64,000 nt of DNA, taken from NCBI GenBank assembly GCA_009746045.1, contig RPFO01000276.1, positions 262,827 through 326,826 of the forward strand, read 5' to 3'. The notes below the pieces were generated by a model. It searched no databases and was not told the DNA's origin. It was given only the letters and a program-made list of their open reading frames with translations. Origin of the DNA: Mesostigma viride. Taxonomy: Eukaryota; Streptophyta; Mesostigmatophyceae; Mesostigmatales; Mesostigmataceae. Both the position numbers and the translations under genes were made by a program. The first letter of the stretch is position 1, and each line of letters begins with the position of its first letter. Positions 44,131 to 54,999 of this stretch are shown here, in pieces.

Positions 44131-44669
44131 CAGGACATTGTCGTCAGAAAACAACAAACGTGAAAACGATAGCTGCCCAAATCTGAAATTCCGCGGAACA
44201 CTGCAAGTAAGAACGCCTAGAAGCTACCAGCAAGGAATCGAACATAGGACCTTTGGCATGATTTCGCGGCTGTGTGAGTCTCCTGATCCGAAGGCATCTC
44301 ACTTAACGTTTCGAAACAGCCCAACTGCGAAAAACCACTTTACCGGAGAGGGGTACCAAAATGTCCGATATTGCTGAATCTATAGAAGATGACTCACCAC
44401 TAGACCTAAGTGCGCAGGAGTACTACGCACGGACCGACGCGATATTCTAGTATCGCCGAAGTACGCAGGTTGACCATGGACACCAGGACATTGTACAAAC
44501 AAGACTGTGTAGGCAAGACATGCATGAAGCATGGTAATGAAGAAATAGTGATCAACGTCCAGAGCACAATAGCATGCGATTCTCATGACCGCCAGGAATT
44601 GACACATTCTAGCTTCTACAACGTGCCAAAATTTGCCAGCTATGAGGATTTGGCCGCATTTCGTCGGTT

Positions 44670-45790
44670 CTATTGCCCATAGTATTTCCTTTCCTTATCT
44701 CTAAACCAAGGGCATGACCTCAGTGCGCCTCCTGGAGAGTAACAATTGGCTGCTTGGTATACATGCTCGCCTCCAAAGGTGGGAGTTGGCGGCATTTGCT
44801 CGCGGCGAGGCCCAGGCTGTGCACCCCCGCTCACTGTGCCCCATTGTCGGCGTAAATCCCTTGCGGGGGCGCGTCGCGCTGCCCACCGCCCCCGCCGCGT
44901 CCCCTCCCCCCCGCTCCATTGCCCCCCACTGCCGGCGTAGTTCCCTTGCGGGGGCGCATCGCGCTGCCCACTGCCGGCGCCGCGCCCTCCCCCACCGCTC
45001 CATTGTCCCCCACTGCCGCCATAGTTCCCTTGCGGGGGCGCGTTGCGCTGCCCACTGCCGGCGCCGCGCGCATCCCCCCCGCTCCATTGTCCCCCACTGC
45101 CGCTGTAGTTCCCTTGCGGGGGCGCGTTGCTCTGCCCGCTGCCCCCGCCGCGCGCATCCCCCCCGCTCCACTCGCCCCCACTGCCGGCGTAGTTTCCTTG
45201 CGGGGGGGCGTCGCGCTGCTCGCTGCCCCCGCCACGCCATTTCCCCCGCTCCATTGTCCCCCACTGCCGGCATAGTTCCCGTGCGAGGGTGTGTCGTGCT
45301 GCTTACTGCCCCCTCCGCGCCCCTCCCCTCCACTCGATTGTCCCCCACTGCCACCGTGGTTCCCTCGCGGGGGCGCGTCGCGCTACCCACTGCCCCCGCA
45401 GCACCCGTCCCCTCCGCTCCATTGTCCTCAACTGCCGCCGTAGTTCCCTCGCGGGGGCGGCGGCTGACGCGGGGTGTTGTAATCTCGCGTGTCAGCTTGT
45501 TCCTGGAAACTGAGTTGCTTTGCTGGAAAGGAGCTCTCCCGCTCCCACGGCTCGTTGGTGTCGATAGCCGGCAAAGCTGAAGTTGTCTTTGGGACGGTAG
45601 GGACGCGCTCCAGTGCATCCACCCTTTCAATTATTGCTGACAAGTCAGTTGTTTTTTGACGGCCGGATCTGCAGAATCCTTGGCATGCCCTCGTGCCTTG
45701 GTAGCCGGCTCCCAAGCTGCGCAGTCGAGTGCTGCTAATTGTGTCTCCACTTTGCTCACCCTCAGTGCAAATGTTAACTTAATTCTCTCC
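44670..45790 (-). pseudogene. Degenerate Gly/Gln/Asn/Tyr-rich repeat protein
   Basis: Minus-strand reading gives an acidic-helical lead (DLSAIIERVDALERVP), then eight ~28-aa repeats of the type PPQGNYGGSGGQWSGG and a tail with CPWFRDKERKYYGQ. The DNA unit is 84 bp with two spacings off by one base (83 and 85), so the frame breaks twice. GGS is followed by a TGA near 45430. Intact pieces are 45254-44670 and 45715-45428. The composition resembles prion-like RNA-binding tails, but no RNA-binding domain is seen. It could be a decayed gene, a gene with assembly errors, or a host-unrelated repeat. The family is not recognised. Confidence 0.45.
44832..45460. repeat. 84-bp minisatellite, 8 units
   Basis: Units are marked by CATTGTCCCCCACTGCCG followed by TAGTTCCCTTGCGGGGGCGC. 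Starts are at 44832, 44917, 45001, 45085, 45169, 45252, 45336 and 45420. Confidence 0.9.
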
Positions 45791-46159
45791 TATGATTGAC
45801 TGCAATTGCTCACCGGGTGGTCCCCGGCTTTTCTGGAAACAAGCTGTGACTAATGACAGCACTTTGACCCATCAAACCCCTCGAGTTTTACGTTACCATC
45901 AAACCTCACACACCAGGGTTTAATATACAAGACTGCCTGCAGTATGTATGGAAAAGCATCGCCAGGTGACTGCCCTTGCAGTGCAGGGCATGTGCGCACT
46001 CCTCGGCCCCATGCGGCGACTGGCTCGCCCAGCATCGCTATGCATGTGCCCTGAGGACAGATGGCTCAGCCAAAGTCCACAGGGACTCCACCCAGAGCTT
46101 GCGCGCCCTGAATACAGGCATCCCCTGTGGCCCTCATCATGCTAACACCCGGGCAGGTG

Positions 46160-47989
46160 CTAGCTGGTTGAGTCCTCCCGGATGACCGCAAACGTCGACC
46201 GCGTCGGTGCGGGCAGGCTGCTCGTGCTGCGGGACCGCGCCGACCGCGCGGGCGGCGGCCCCATCGCCTTGAAGTCCGCCACCGCGCCGTACCGCTGCAG
46301 CAGCTTCTTCACGATCCCGTGATTGCGCTCGTAACCAGCTAGCTCAGGCAGCTGCAGTCGGCGCGCCATCGACACCACCTTGCCCGCCAGCTCCTCCGCG
46401 GCCAATAGCTGGCCCATGCGGCCCTGCATCTGCGCCTGCCCGTTCATCGCGTACAGCAGCCGCTTGTCCGGCTTATTGCCAAAGTAGCTGCGCCACCGGT
46501 CGGCCGCCGCCTCAAAATAACCAGAGGCAGCGGCCAGCTGTTTCTGGTCCTTGCGCAGGTTCCCCATCTGGCACAGCGCTAAGGGCAGCTCGTGCGTGGG
46601 GATGCGGCGCGCCCACAGCCCCTCCCCCAGCACGATGCACTCCTTGAGCCGCGCCTCGGCCGCGCTGTGGTCCCCCGAGGCCACATGCACCATGGCCATG
46701 CGGCGCAGGATCATGCAGCGGTCGTCGTCGGGGTCCAGCGCGTCGGTCGGCAGTGCGCCCACCGCCTCAAGCGCGCAGGCCAGCGCACCCAGCGCCGTCT
46801 CCATGCGGCCTGCCTTGTACGCCGACTCGGCCGCCTGGTAGAGCCGGTTGAGGCTGTCGCTGCTGTGCGCGCCCACCGTGATGGCAAAGCCTAGGGTGGA
46901 CTCGGCCTTGCCCCCCGCAGCCCGCCTGGCAGCTCCCCCCCCTCCCTCTCCCGCCCCCTCCACCGCCCCCATGTTGCGCCGCGAGCTGTACTCCCCCGGC
47001 ACGTCAATGCTCGCCGTGGCGTCGCTGTAACTGTCCGAGCGCACGCTGTCAGCAGCCAGTGGCTTGCGCGTGTTGTAGCGGCCGAGTGCGGCCGAGTCGT
47101 GCGCGCCGACTGAGTCGTACGCGCCCAGCGTATTGTAGTTGCCCACGCTGTCATACGTCTCCGGGGGCTCGGCCTCGATGGGCGGGGCACTGGCGCTGTT
47201 GTTGGACCTGCCGATGGAGTTGTAGTTCCCCTTGGAGGCGTAACCGGCGATGGAGTTGTAGTTGCCGATGAAGGCGTACCCCGCGATCGAGTTGTAGTTG
47301 CCCACAGAGTCATAGCTGGCGATAGAGTTGTAGTTGCCTACCGAGTCATAGCTGTCATCAACCTCAGGGGCAGGCCCGGCATGTACATTCCCAGCTGGAG
47401 CGGCGCGGCCAGCGGAACTAGAACTGCGGAAACCGTTCAGTGCCAGAGGATCATAGTTGCCACGGTCACGAGCGGACGTGGACGAACTGCCATTGGACGA
47501 GCCTCCCCCAGCACCAAACATGAGGGATCCCACACCAAGCCCGCCGTCGTATTCTCCTAGGCTGACAGCCGTAGGGGCAGGATCCGGCCGAACGGCACTC
47601 GACGGGTTCACGGGTTCATTTCCTGCCGGTATGCTTCGTCGCTTTGATGAATCCTCGTCGTCTTTCCGCTCGACAATGCCCAGCTTACCCTCAGCATTTG
47701 ACTCCATCTGGAAATTGGTGAAACGATCGGCCGGGACGGAGGTCACATAGGCAAGGTGGCCCGCTGGCCCCTTGTTTCCTTTCAAGGCAAAGGAGAGCCG
47801 TTTGGCTAATGACGGCTGCCGCTTACATAAAGGCGGCTGTGCAACTGGAGGTTCTTGCCGCGCATTGTCGCCAGAATCTGGGAGTACCCGCTTAAAGAAG
47901 CCTGCAACTTTGCCCTTCTTCTTCTTACCAGGCCCGCTCGGAACACCGGACGATGCCGATGGATCGGAGCTTATGGGTTCCATGACCAT
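46160..47989 (-). CDS. 609-aa protein with NYNSI repeats and helical (TPR-like) C-terminal half
   Basis: A single uninterrupted frame from ATG at 47989 (a second ATG two codons later) to the stop at 46160. Residues 1-75 are basic with a KKKKGKVAGFFKRVLP patch. Residues ~155-330 are low complexity, with YDSVGNYNSIA-type repeats (at least six, ~12 residues apart). Residues ~365-570 are alpha-helical with paired-helix spacing (LYQAAESAYKAGRMETALGA, MAMVHVASGDHSAAEARLKE, CQMGNLRKDQKQLAAASGYF), as in TPR proteins of the kinesin light chain type. The C-terminus is Ser/Arg-rich. TPR parts usually bind partner proteins. I do not recognise an orthologue, and the function is unknown. It is intronless, unlike the neighbouring genes, and much richer in GC than its flanks. 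Confidence 0.75.
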   Translation of the reverse strand: MVMEPISSDPSASSGVPSGPGKKKKGKVAGFFKRVLPDSGDNARQEPPVAQPPLCKRQPSLAKRLSFALKGNKGPAGHLAYVTSVPADRFTNFQMESNAEGKLGIVERKDDEDSSKRRSIPAGNEPVNPSSAVRPDPAPTAVSLGEYDGGLGVGSLMFGAGGGSSNGSSSTSARDRGNYDPLALNGFRSSSSAGRAAPAGNVHAGPAPEVDDSYDSVGNYNSIASYDSVGNYNSIAGYAFIGNYNSIAGYASKGNYNSIGRSNNSASAPPIEAEPPETYDSVGNYNTLGAYDSVGAHDSAALGRYNTRKPLAADSVRSDSYSDATASIDVPGEYSSRRNMGAVEGAGEGGGGAARRAAGGKAESTLGFAITVGAHSSDSLNRLYQAAESAYKAGRMETALGALACALEAVGALPTDALDPDDDRCMILRRMAMVHVASGDHSAAEARLKECIVLGEGLWARRIPTHELPLALCQMGNLRKDQKQLAAASGYFEAAADRWRSYFGNKPDKRLLYAMNGQAQMQGRMGQLLAAEELAGKVVSMARRLQLPELAGYERNHGIVKKLLQRYGAVADFKAMGPPPARSARSRSTSSLPAPTRSTFAVIREDSTS

Positions 47990-48014
47990 GGAAGCCGAAG
48001 AGCTTCAACGGTAA

Positions 48015-49188
48015 GAGCCAATCAAACGCCCAGCTTTATGGGCGTTGCCCAGTGGAAACGTGCTCATGCACTTCGTCCCCTCCACATGATTGTGTTGCGT
48101 CTGTTTGGCCCTTGCACGACAATGTTTCGCTAATTGGGAAATATTCCACCTTAAGAACTGATCTGCATAGTGGTCAGTGGTCAGAGTCCACCTGTGTTTG
48201 GCTCTGAGATCAGTCCGAGGAACGTGCCTGGCGGTCACGATGTACGCTTGGCAGGGCGGCGTTCTCGATATTACATGTAGATACCCATTAATGCTACGGG
48301 CGAAAATTTTTTTATTAGGCGCCATAGCCAATCTCTGCGAGGATACCGTAAGATACCGTAAAAACCAGCTTGGCAGTTGGCAGTTGGCAGCTGTTGGCAA
48401 GCCGAATCTCTCACTGTGAACAATCTCTGCTGCCCATGTGCGGCGTGGGCACCACCACCAACAACAAACTGTCAGTCAGTGGGCAGGATCTGTCAGTGAG
48501 TTCTGGAGCTCGTCTCAATAATGCAGGATCTCGAGGCAACTTGGCGTGCGATCGATTGCTGCAGCTGTAACACAGTAACAGGTCGTGGACCGGCTGGATC
48601 GCATACTGTAGTATCTCCGCACATCTGAACCCTGTGATGCCAGATCTCCTTTGCGGCCGTTCCGAGCTTGGCACTGGATCGTCCACATCGTCGCGTCGCT
48701 GCAGCAACACGATGTTTTCTGGCATACGCAGGCTTTTGGTTCCCGCCGCACATTTGAAAGTGCTGTCCTCCGGCTTTTTGCCTTCGCACTGTGCAGTTCT
48801 TGGACGTTTGGAATCATGGCATGGCTAACGTGATGACTGACTAGCTAGACCTTTTCAGTGGTTTTCCATTTGCGGGTATTTCCTCATAAATGGTGGGAGG
48901 GCGATCGCAGCAGTGGTGCTCACCACTAGACACTCCCGGCCAGTTAGGCTCGAAACACACGCCCGGCTGATCAAGCATGCTGTTTCCGGCCCCACCGTCT
49001 AGGTCCTCTAGTCGCTCTACACGTAAGCCAGCCATAATTTCAATGCACAAGGATACACATTGCCATCACCATTCATCTTCATCATCCTGAACGACTCGAA
49101 CACGCGGACAAGATAACGGCAGGCTCGAGCTACCATAGTCCGGATTCTCCCGATTTCTGGCCTGCGCTGGTTGTCTCCTTGATAATAC
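48015..49188. other. Intergenic, upstream of the 609-aa gene; no gene recognised
   Basis: Overlapping short ORFs on both strands at 48400-48830 have no recognisable product. 49130-49170 is the reverse complement of 53583-53620 (GGCCAGAAATCGGGAGAATC), so LINE-B debris starts here. Confidence 0.45.
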
Positions 49189-49869
49189 AACTATATACGG
49201 CTATAATAGAACACGCTTGGAGGCTAGAACGTACCAGGTCGGTACAGCAGATTACCTTTCTTGCGCGAGCCAGCACGCCAGAGTAATGGATGTAGCCTCG
49301 AGCCTTTAATGGCTGCCAATGCTAATAAATCTTGTTGGGAACAACCCACTAAATTGATCGATGCGCAGATGTCTGGGAAAATTCGGCATAGCAACATGCA
49401 GCACTCGCACCATCACTGGCAGCCTGGCCGCTAACATCATTTGCAGTGCGCCGACCAGCACCCCGAGACCCATCTACGCATCTCCGAACCTTCCATGGCT
49501 AGGGATATTAAATTTTTAGGATCTAAGGATCATGCCTACAAAATTTGAGTCCAATACGTCAAGCCATTCTCTCGTACCAGTCAGTTCTTTGCACCGCCAT
49601 AGCCGTGCGCGTCAATATTTTTCCTGCACGCCGGTCCCGTTGGACCATGGTACCCCCCTATAACTTTGCTCAAGCATATCTCCCTGGTCAGGTGTCCAAA
49701 GTACGGTCTGAAGTGCTCTACGGAAAGCTCACGTCTAGATATTTGATCTTTCCAGGTTTGACCGTTAAATTATTATTGGCGCGGCGCCTGGTAGGCGCAC
49801 AAACTCAGTCCGTTAGAGTGGTAGGACTTCAACTGGTACCACGAAAACGGCGCGAGAACGGTTTAAGAG
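49189..49869. mobile_element. 3' end of a TTAA element (relative of 25358-27074)
   Basis: Homologous to 26440-27074 (CGTACCAGGTCG, GCAGATTACCT, GCGCGGCGCCTGGT, ACTCAGTCCGTTAGAGTGG, CCACGAAAACGG). The right border is TTAA at 49870-49873. The flank TTAATCCCTGAGTGTGCAC matches an empty site TTAATCCCTGTGTGTGCAC at ~23736. The left ~1.07 kb of the element and some flank are missing. Confidence 0.7.
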
Positions 49870-49873
49870 TTAA

Positions 49874-52800
49874 TCCCTGAGTGTGCACAACGGGAAGGGG
49901 GGCAGAGACCCCCCCTTCCCTCATGTCAAGGAGACCATGACCAGCGCAGGAGACAACCAGCGCCCTTCAGTGCTCGCCTGCGGTACAACGCGGCAGTCGG
50001 TGCTGACCACCTTTCTGCTGAGCTGCTGAAGACCCCTGACCCGGCGGTGAGGGATCTTCTGCTGTCGTTCTGCAACCATGTCCTGCTCTCTGATGAGCCT
50101 CTGCCTGCTGAGACTGTGGCAGACGGCCATCCGAGTCATGCTGTACAAGAAGGGCTCTGCTGCTGACCCCGGTACGTAACTATCGGGGTGTCTGCCAAGC
50201 CAGAGCGCCGCGCTGAAGGTCTTCATGCGCATGATGCTGCACAGGCTCTGCGTCGCGCTCGGACCCACACCTGGGTGAGTCTCAGATGGGTTTCCGTCGT
50301 GGTTGTAACACTGTCTTAGCTGTCTTTTTCGCACGCTGGTTGATGGAGTAGGTGCGTCGCCTTTGCCCTGCATGATGTTTTGCTGCTGGTCTTAATTTTT
50401 TGTCGACTAATAATATCAAGGCCTTTGACACGCGGTCCCCAACCGGAGCACAAGTCTAATTAATTAATTGATTAATTTGACACGGTCCTCTGGGAGGCTC
50501 TTTGGGCCATCCTAGCTCTGGACTGGGTACCACCAACGTTTATTGCTGCCATTCGTCGGCTGTATGAGGGCTCACAGGCAGTACCGCGGACTGCGGAAGG
50601 CACCAGTGACCCCACCATTCCCCCTTCACCATGGGGTGTGGCAAGGTTGTGTCATGTCCCCATATCTGTTCATTATTGTCGTGGATCACGTCATGCGCCG
50701 GGCACGTCACTGCGCGCTTTACTGCTCTTAACTCGCGTTATTACATAACGCAATTTTTTGCGTTGTGAGGTTATAACGCAAAAAATTGCGTTGTTAACAT
50801 GGAGTTCAAACAACTATTTCCCAATAGTTTAGAGGCCAAACAACTGCAGTCAGGCTTAGTTTATAACCCTAGGATCTCATAAAAAAATCCCCGTACCCAA
50901 GTACCCAACGGTTGCCACGTGGCATCATGCAATGCCAGCTGTAAATCAGGACTTTTTAGGGAAGACGAAGGTGATGGCCGAACGAAATCGCGCGTACCCA
51001 CTGCAGTCCTGCTGTAGTCTAGCGACATGGCGCAGCTGTTTGACCCCAGGAAACGCGATCGTAACCTAATAGGAAGACATGTTAGCGTCCCAGCAACATA
51101 CTGGGGTGAGAAATGGGCCATTTGATAGGTGTCGGCAGCGTTCTTGCTGGAATAAACTGCGATCAGGCCGGACGATAGAAACGTTGACAGCAATACCGCT
51201 CCGGCGTATTTTAAAGGATATATCGGTTTCTTTTTACTTTTTATGATACATAGTAGTCGTAAACGTGCAAGGGTGGCCAGAAATCGCCGAATCCAGCGAC
51301 CATGCTGCACAGCTTTGGTGTGCCGAAATGCGCCATTTTGCGGCCACCGGCTGGGCCAAGGTAACGCCATCCATGCCTGGTAAAGCTTAAGCATCGTTTT
51401 CCTATCGATGTTTGACATTTATATATACGTTCTAGCTTGTGTAGCACATTCTTTTTGCACTATTCATGCTCTTTCTTGACCCTGGCCTGGCCCCTTTCTA
51501 AAACACCATTCTTAGATGCTTCCCTCAGTCAGTTGACCTGCCACATGGTGATGGTGATAAGTTTTAGAGGCTGTATGGGTTTGAATACCTCCATATATGT
51601 TTGTTATACATTTCCCATACACATATTGCATGAGTGTGAGGCAGTTGGCTGGTCTCTGTGGCATCATCAAGCACGTAACTGGTGAGTAAAAGCTTCCCAT
51701 TGACAGCATGTGCCACCAGGTGTGCTGGCCATCACCTGGCAAGCTATAGCAGCTTAGGCCTAGTTTATCCTTGCTAGGGCAGGCTGAAATAGGCTCAACA
51801 CCACTAGTTTGTTGGTGGCTGCCTCCTAGAATGCATGCCTTGCGTAGGGTGTCCGTACCACGTTACCTACGTGCATGGACAAGGTGGCCGCAGTGCCCGC
51901 TCTTCTCGTTAAGCGTGGCATGTGGCCAGCTTGTATTATTGGCTGCAGGTGGTTGCCCTGTCTTATTTTGACATATCTGGGCTTAGTTTGTGCATCTCCA
52001 TGGGTTTATGCCCCCCAAGGGGCCCACGGTGCCTTTTGTGTGCACCCACTTGTCTACCCAGTGTTATAGTGTTATAATTTCATGGGTGTGGGGAAAATAG
52101 GAGGGCTGCTTATTTCAAGCCCATATGCAGCCACGAGGGTCTACATATATTGCTTTTACTCCAAAAAATTCAGTGCCTGCAATACTTGACCCATGTGGCA
52201 TACCGGCCCCTTGTAGTGTGAGGGGGTCATAGTTTACGAGACCCATGTGTCTTCAACTTTGAATTTCACATAGCCAGGCTGGGAATTACATGCCAAGACC
52301 ATATACTACATTTTTTTATATATCTCAGAGAATTCATAACTGGCCTCAGATAGCCCATATCATGCTTGCTTCATTAGATGTGTTAATTGAAATAAAGTGT
52401 TATAACGCAAAAAATTGCGTTATAAATGTGCTAACGCGAGTTAAGGGGTTCGAACCCGGCTTGGACATCCTTAATTAACGAGCGCGAGCACGGCGGGGTT
52501 GGCACTGGCTACCGCCTGGCCGACCTGATTTATACGGACGACACCACCCTCATCGCGCGCCCCGAGCACATTCGATCAGACCCATGGCTGGACTGTCTGG
52601 GCTTGGAGGCGAGGGCGGTGGGGTTGGAGACTTAGTGTCAAAACTGAGGCGATGGTGATTGGGGCCTCCAATCGCCCACCGCTGCCGCGACTGCTCGACG
52701 GGACGGAGGTCCCGTTCCGTGACCGCTTCAAACTGTTGGGGAGCATGCTCCCTGCATGACACCGCCGACGATGTGGAAATCCGCATCGGCCTGGCCTGCG

Positions 52801-53580
52801 GGGCCAGGCTTCGCTCGCTCAACACCTACTGGCGCTCGAAGGGCATGGGTGAGCACCGCAAGCGCATGCTCTTCAAGGTCCTCGTTCTCACGGTGCTTAC
52901 GTATGCATGGCGCCGAGGCGTGGACACTCACGGACACACTGGCGGCTAAACTAGACGGCACGGTTTACAGGATGCTCCGACAGGTCCGGCCTGAATTCAT
53001 GTAGGGTTTTCCGAGCATAGGTCGTTAGAGTCTTTGTATCAGGGTATGCCTCGTATTTCGGACGAGATTAATTAGGCAGCGTAGGATAGCATTTATAGGG
53101 CATCTTGCTGGCACCAGCCAGGTCGACACCGCCCTTGGTCTGGCCGGCCCCCAGAGGCTTGGCCAACCAGGGCGGCATATCTTGACCTGGCCTGGCCCCA
53201 AGGACATTCCCAGGAAGCTAGGTAAACCTGCCATGAACTACATCCAGATGATGCTGGCCGACCTAGTGGTCCCAGCTCAGTTTGAACACCGCATCCACTC
53301 CCTCTCCCTTCTTTGGACTGCCATATGCATGCATGCAGAACAAGAAGAGGTGGCAGAAGATTGTCCAGGCTCACACGCCAGCCCCTGTGCATGGGCAAGC
53401 CACCCGGCCCCCCCAAGAGGAAGCATGCATGAGTAGTGTAGTTAGGATTTTCTAGACTAGCTTAGAGTTAGTTTAGTTCGATTACGCGGCTTCTTCCACC
53501 TCCACCCATCCAGCAAGGAATATGTGCTACATGATCTCCCCGGCCAACGGAGGCATGTTATATAATTTAAGTTAATTTTT
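49874..53580 (+). mobile_element. LINE family B copy, degraded and split by a TTAA element
   Basis: The RT pieces read with several frame shifts: SQMGFRRGCNTVLAVFFAR (~50280), DTVLWEALWAILAL (~50480), WQGCVMSPYLFIIVVDHVMRR (~50640-50700), then after the insertion LADLIYTDDTTLIARPE (~52520), LGLEARAVGLE, RFKLLGSMLP and a C-terminal part. The YADD motif is replaced by YTDD. The 3' end near 53515-53570 (ATGTGCTACATGATCTCC) matches the tails of the SINE-like elements. It is clearly related to family A but distinct. Confidence 0.8.
50732..52440. mobile_element. 1709-bp TTAA element inside LINE-B reverse transcriptase
   Basis: Flanked by TTAA at 50728-50731 and 52441-52444. Ends CTCGCGTTA / TAACGCGAG are inverted repeats. 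A few bases further in, ATAACGCAATTTTTTGCGTT and its reverse complement form a second, itself palindromic, pair. The interior matches the element at 27109-28826. No transposase ORF. Confidence 0.85.
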
Positions 53581-53812
53581 AAACAGCGCAGGCCAGAAAT
53601 CGGGAGAATCCGGACCATGGTACTAGCTCGCCCTCATATATGCCTCAGGCATGCCACACAGCCATGCACAGGGTGCTCAATCGGACACGTCTAAGCGATC
53701 CGAGGCATCCCCTGTAGGTGCAATTTAAGACCCGGGTGAGCATTACATTAATTGCTACGTAGATGTGAGCAAACAAGCAGTGCTAGGCGAGACGCATAGC
53801 TAGGCCGGCGCA

Positions 53813-54232
53813 TGTCTGTTAACGAGAAGCTTTTGCGTGCGTTTGAGAGAGAAATCCTTGGTCGCATGCATGGGCCTTAACGGTGAGATCGAGCTGGCCG
53901 CCCACCGCCTTCCCCGCGCGCGGGGTAAGGCAGGGCCGCCCCCGCTCCTTCTCACCTTTAAGACCCCGGCGGACAAGATTTCTTTTCTCAGACGCCGCAA
54001 GCGGCTCGAGAAGACTCTCTTCACCCTTGATGACGACCTGACCCTGGCGCAGCAACAACGGCGACGGGAGCTATGGCCGACCTACCTCCAGCTCCGGCAG
54101 ACCAAGGCGGGGCAGCCGGTGTACTGGAAGGGGGCGGCCATCTACGTCGGCCACAAGCCCTGGCAGGCGACCCCCCCCCCCCCGCGGCCCCAGCGACTCC
54201 AGACGCCCCAGCTTAGGGGAATACAGCAGTAG
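53813..54232 (+). pseudogene. LINE-B ORF1, C-terminal half
   Basis: A frame open from ~53837 codes MGLNGEIELAAHRLPRARGK, LLLTFKTPADKISFLRRRKR, FTLDDDLTLAQQQRRRELWP, QPVYWKGAAIYVGHKPW and a Pro-rich end. An overlapping frame from 53813 (MSVNEKLLRAFEREILG) probably is the helical lead in another frame, so a frameshift separates the halves. Confidence 0.7.
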
Positions 54233-54296
54233 TAGTGCAGAATAGATAGACCGTGGCCATGTCAACATGTACGCCTCCTAGAGGCACTCAGTCCCA

Positions 54297-54680
54297 GCTA
54301 AGCCCTGCGCTTTATTTAATCATGTACCTGTGTGCCTATGATGTGCCACACTCCAGGCGATGCCTAGCCTTATTTAGTAATGTTGTGCCCATGCAGGGAG
54401 TAACTCTGTGCTGAGATGCCATGCCCTAGCTTTTTGTATAGCCATGCTGATCTTCCCCCCCATGACAGGCTCCCCCCTTCGCTGGGCATAGCTTGAAGAT
54501 CATGGGGATGCAAGTGCCCTGGTGCACCTAGAGCAAGGGTCCTTTACATTCCCACCCTTGCAGGAAGTAGCTTAGAATGTATGATAGGCCATATGCCCCT
54601 TCTCTGGGCTATGTGCTACATATACTCCCAACGGAGTTATGTTCCTAATTAATTAATTAATTAATTAATTAATTAATTAA
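54297..54680 (+). mobile_element. SINE-like element, copy 2
   Basis: Near-identical to 32101-32460 (TTTATTTAATCATGTAC, TGCAGGGAGTAACTCT, CTTCGCTGGGCATAGCTTGA). The tail is AATT-repeat (54645-54680) instead of CAATT-repeat. It is followed at 54700-54760 by an inverted LINE-B-type 3' end (CCATTGGGAGATCATGTAGC). Confidence 0.8.
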
Positions 54681-54999
54681 TGTCTGTTAAATTAAAATTA
54701 ATATAACATGACTCCATTGGGAGATCATGTAGCACATTCCTTGCTGGATGGGTGGAGGTGGGCGAAGCCGCGTAATCGAACTAAGCTAACTCTTAGCTAT
54801 CTAGTCTAGAAAATCCTATGTAACTACACTACTCAGCAAAATGCCCCGGATGTCTGTTGGCTACTAGTTATAGGCTCTAGGGCCATGCATGGCTACGTTC
54901 TACCGGCCTGCATTCAGCATTGCACAATTATGGCCCGATGGCGATGTCCAGGTTGCATCACCCAAACATGCATGGGTGTGACTACATTAATTATAGCTA

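Noticed and set aside
44205-44290. Possible tRNA on minus (GTTCGATTCC box)
   Set aside because: Only a T-arm-like word. No cloverleaf with a plausible D arm, anticodon stem and acceptor stem could be built.
44714-45580. 288-codon plus-strand ORF
   Set aside because: Open only because an 84-bp repeat lacks stops in this frame. Composition is Arg/Cys/His-rich with no family, and the opposite strand gives the more regular protein repeat.
52441-52475. tRNA B-box-like GGTTCGAACCC next to the TTAA element
   Set aside because: It lies in LINE-B sequence and lacks an A box and acceptor pairing.
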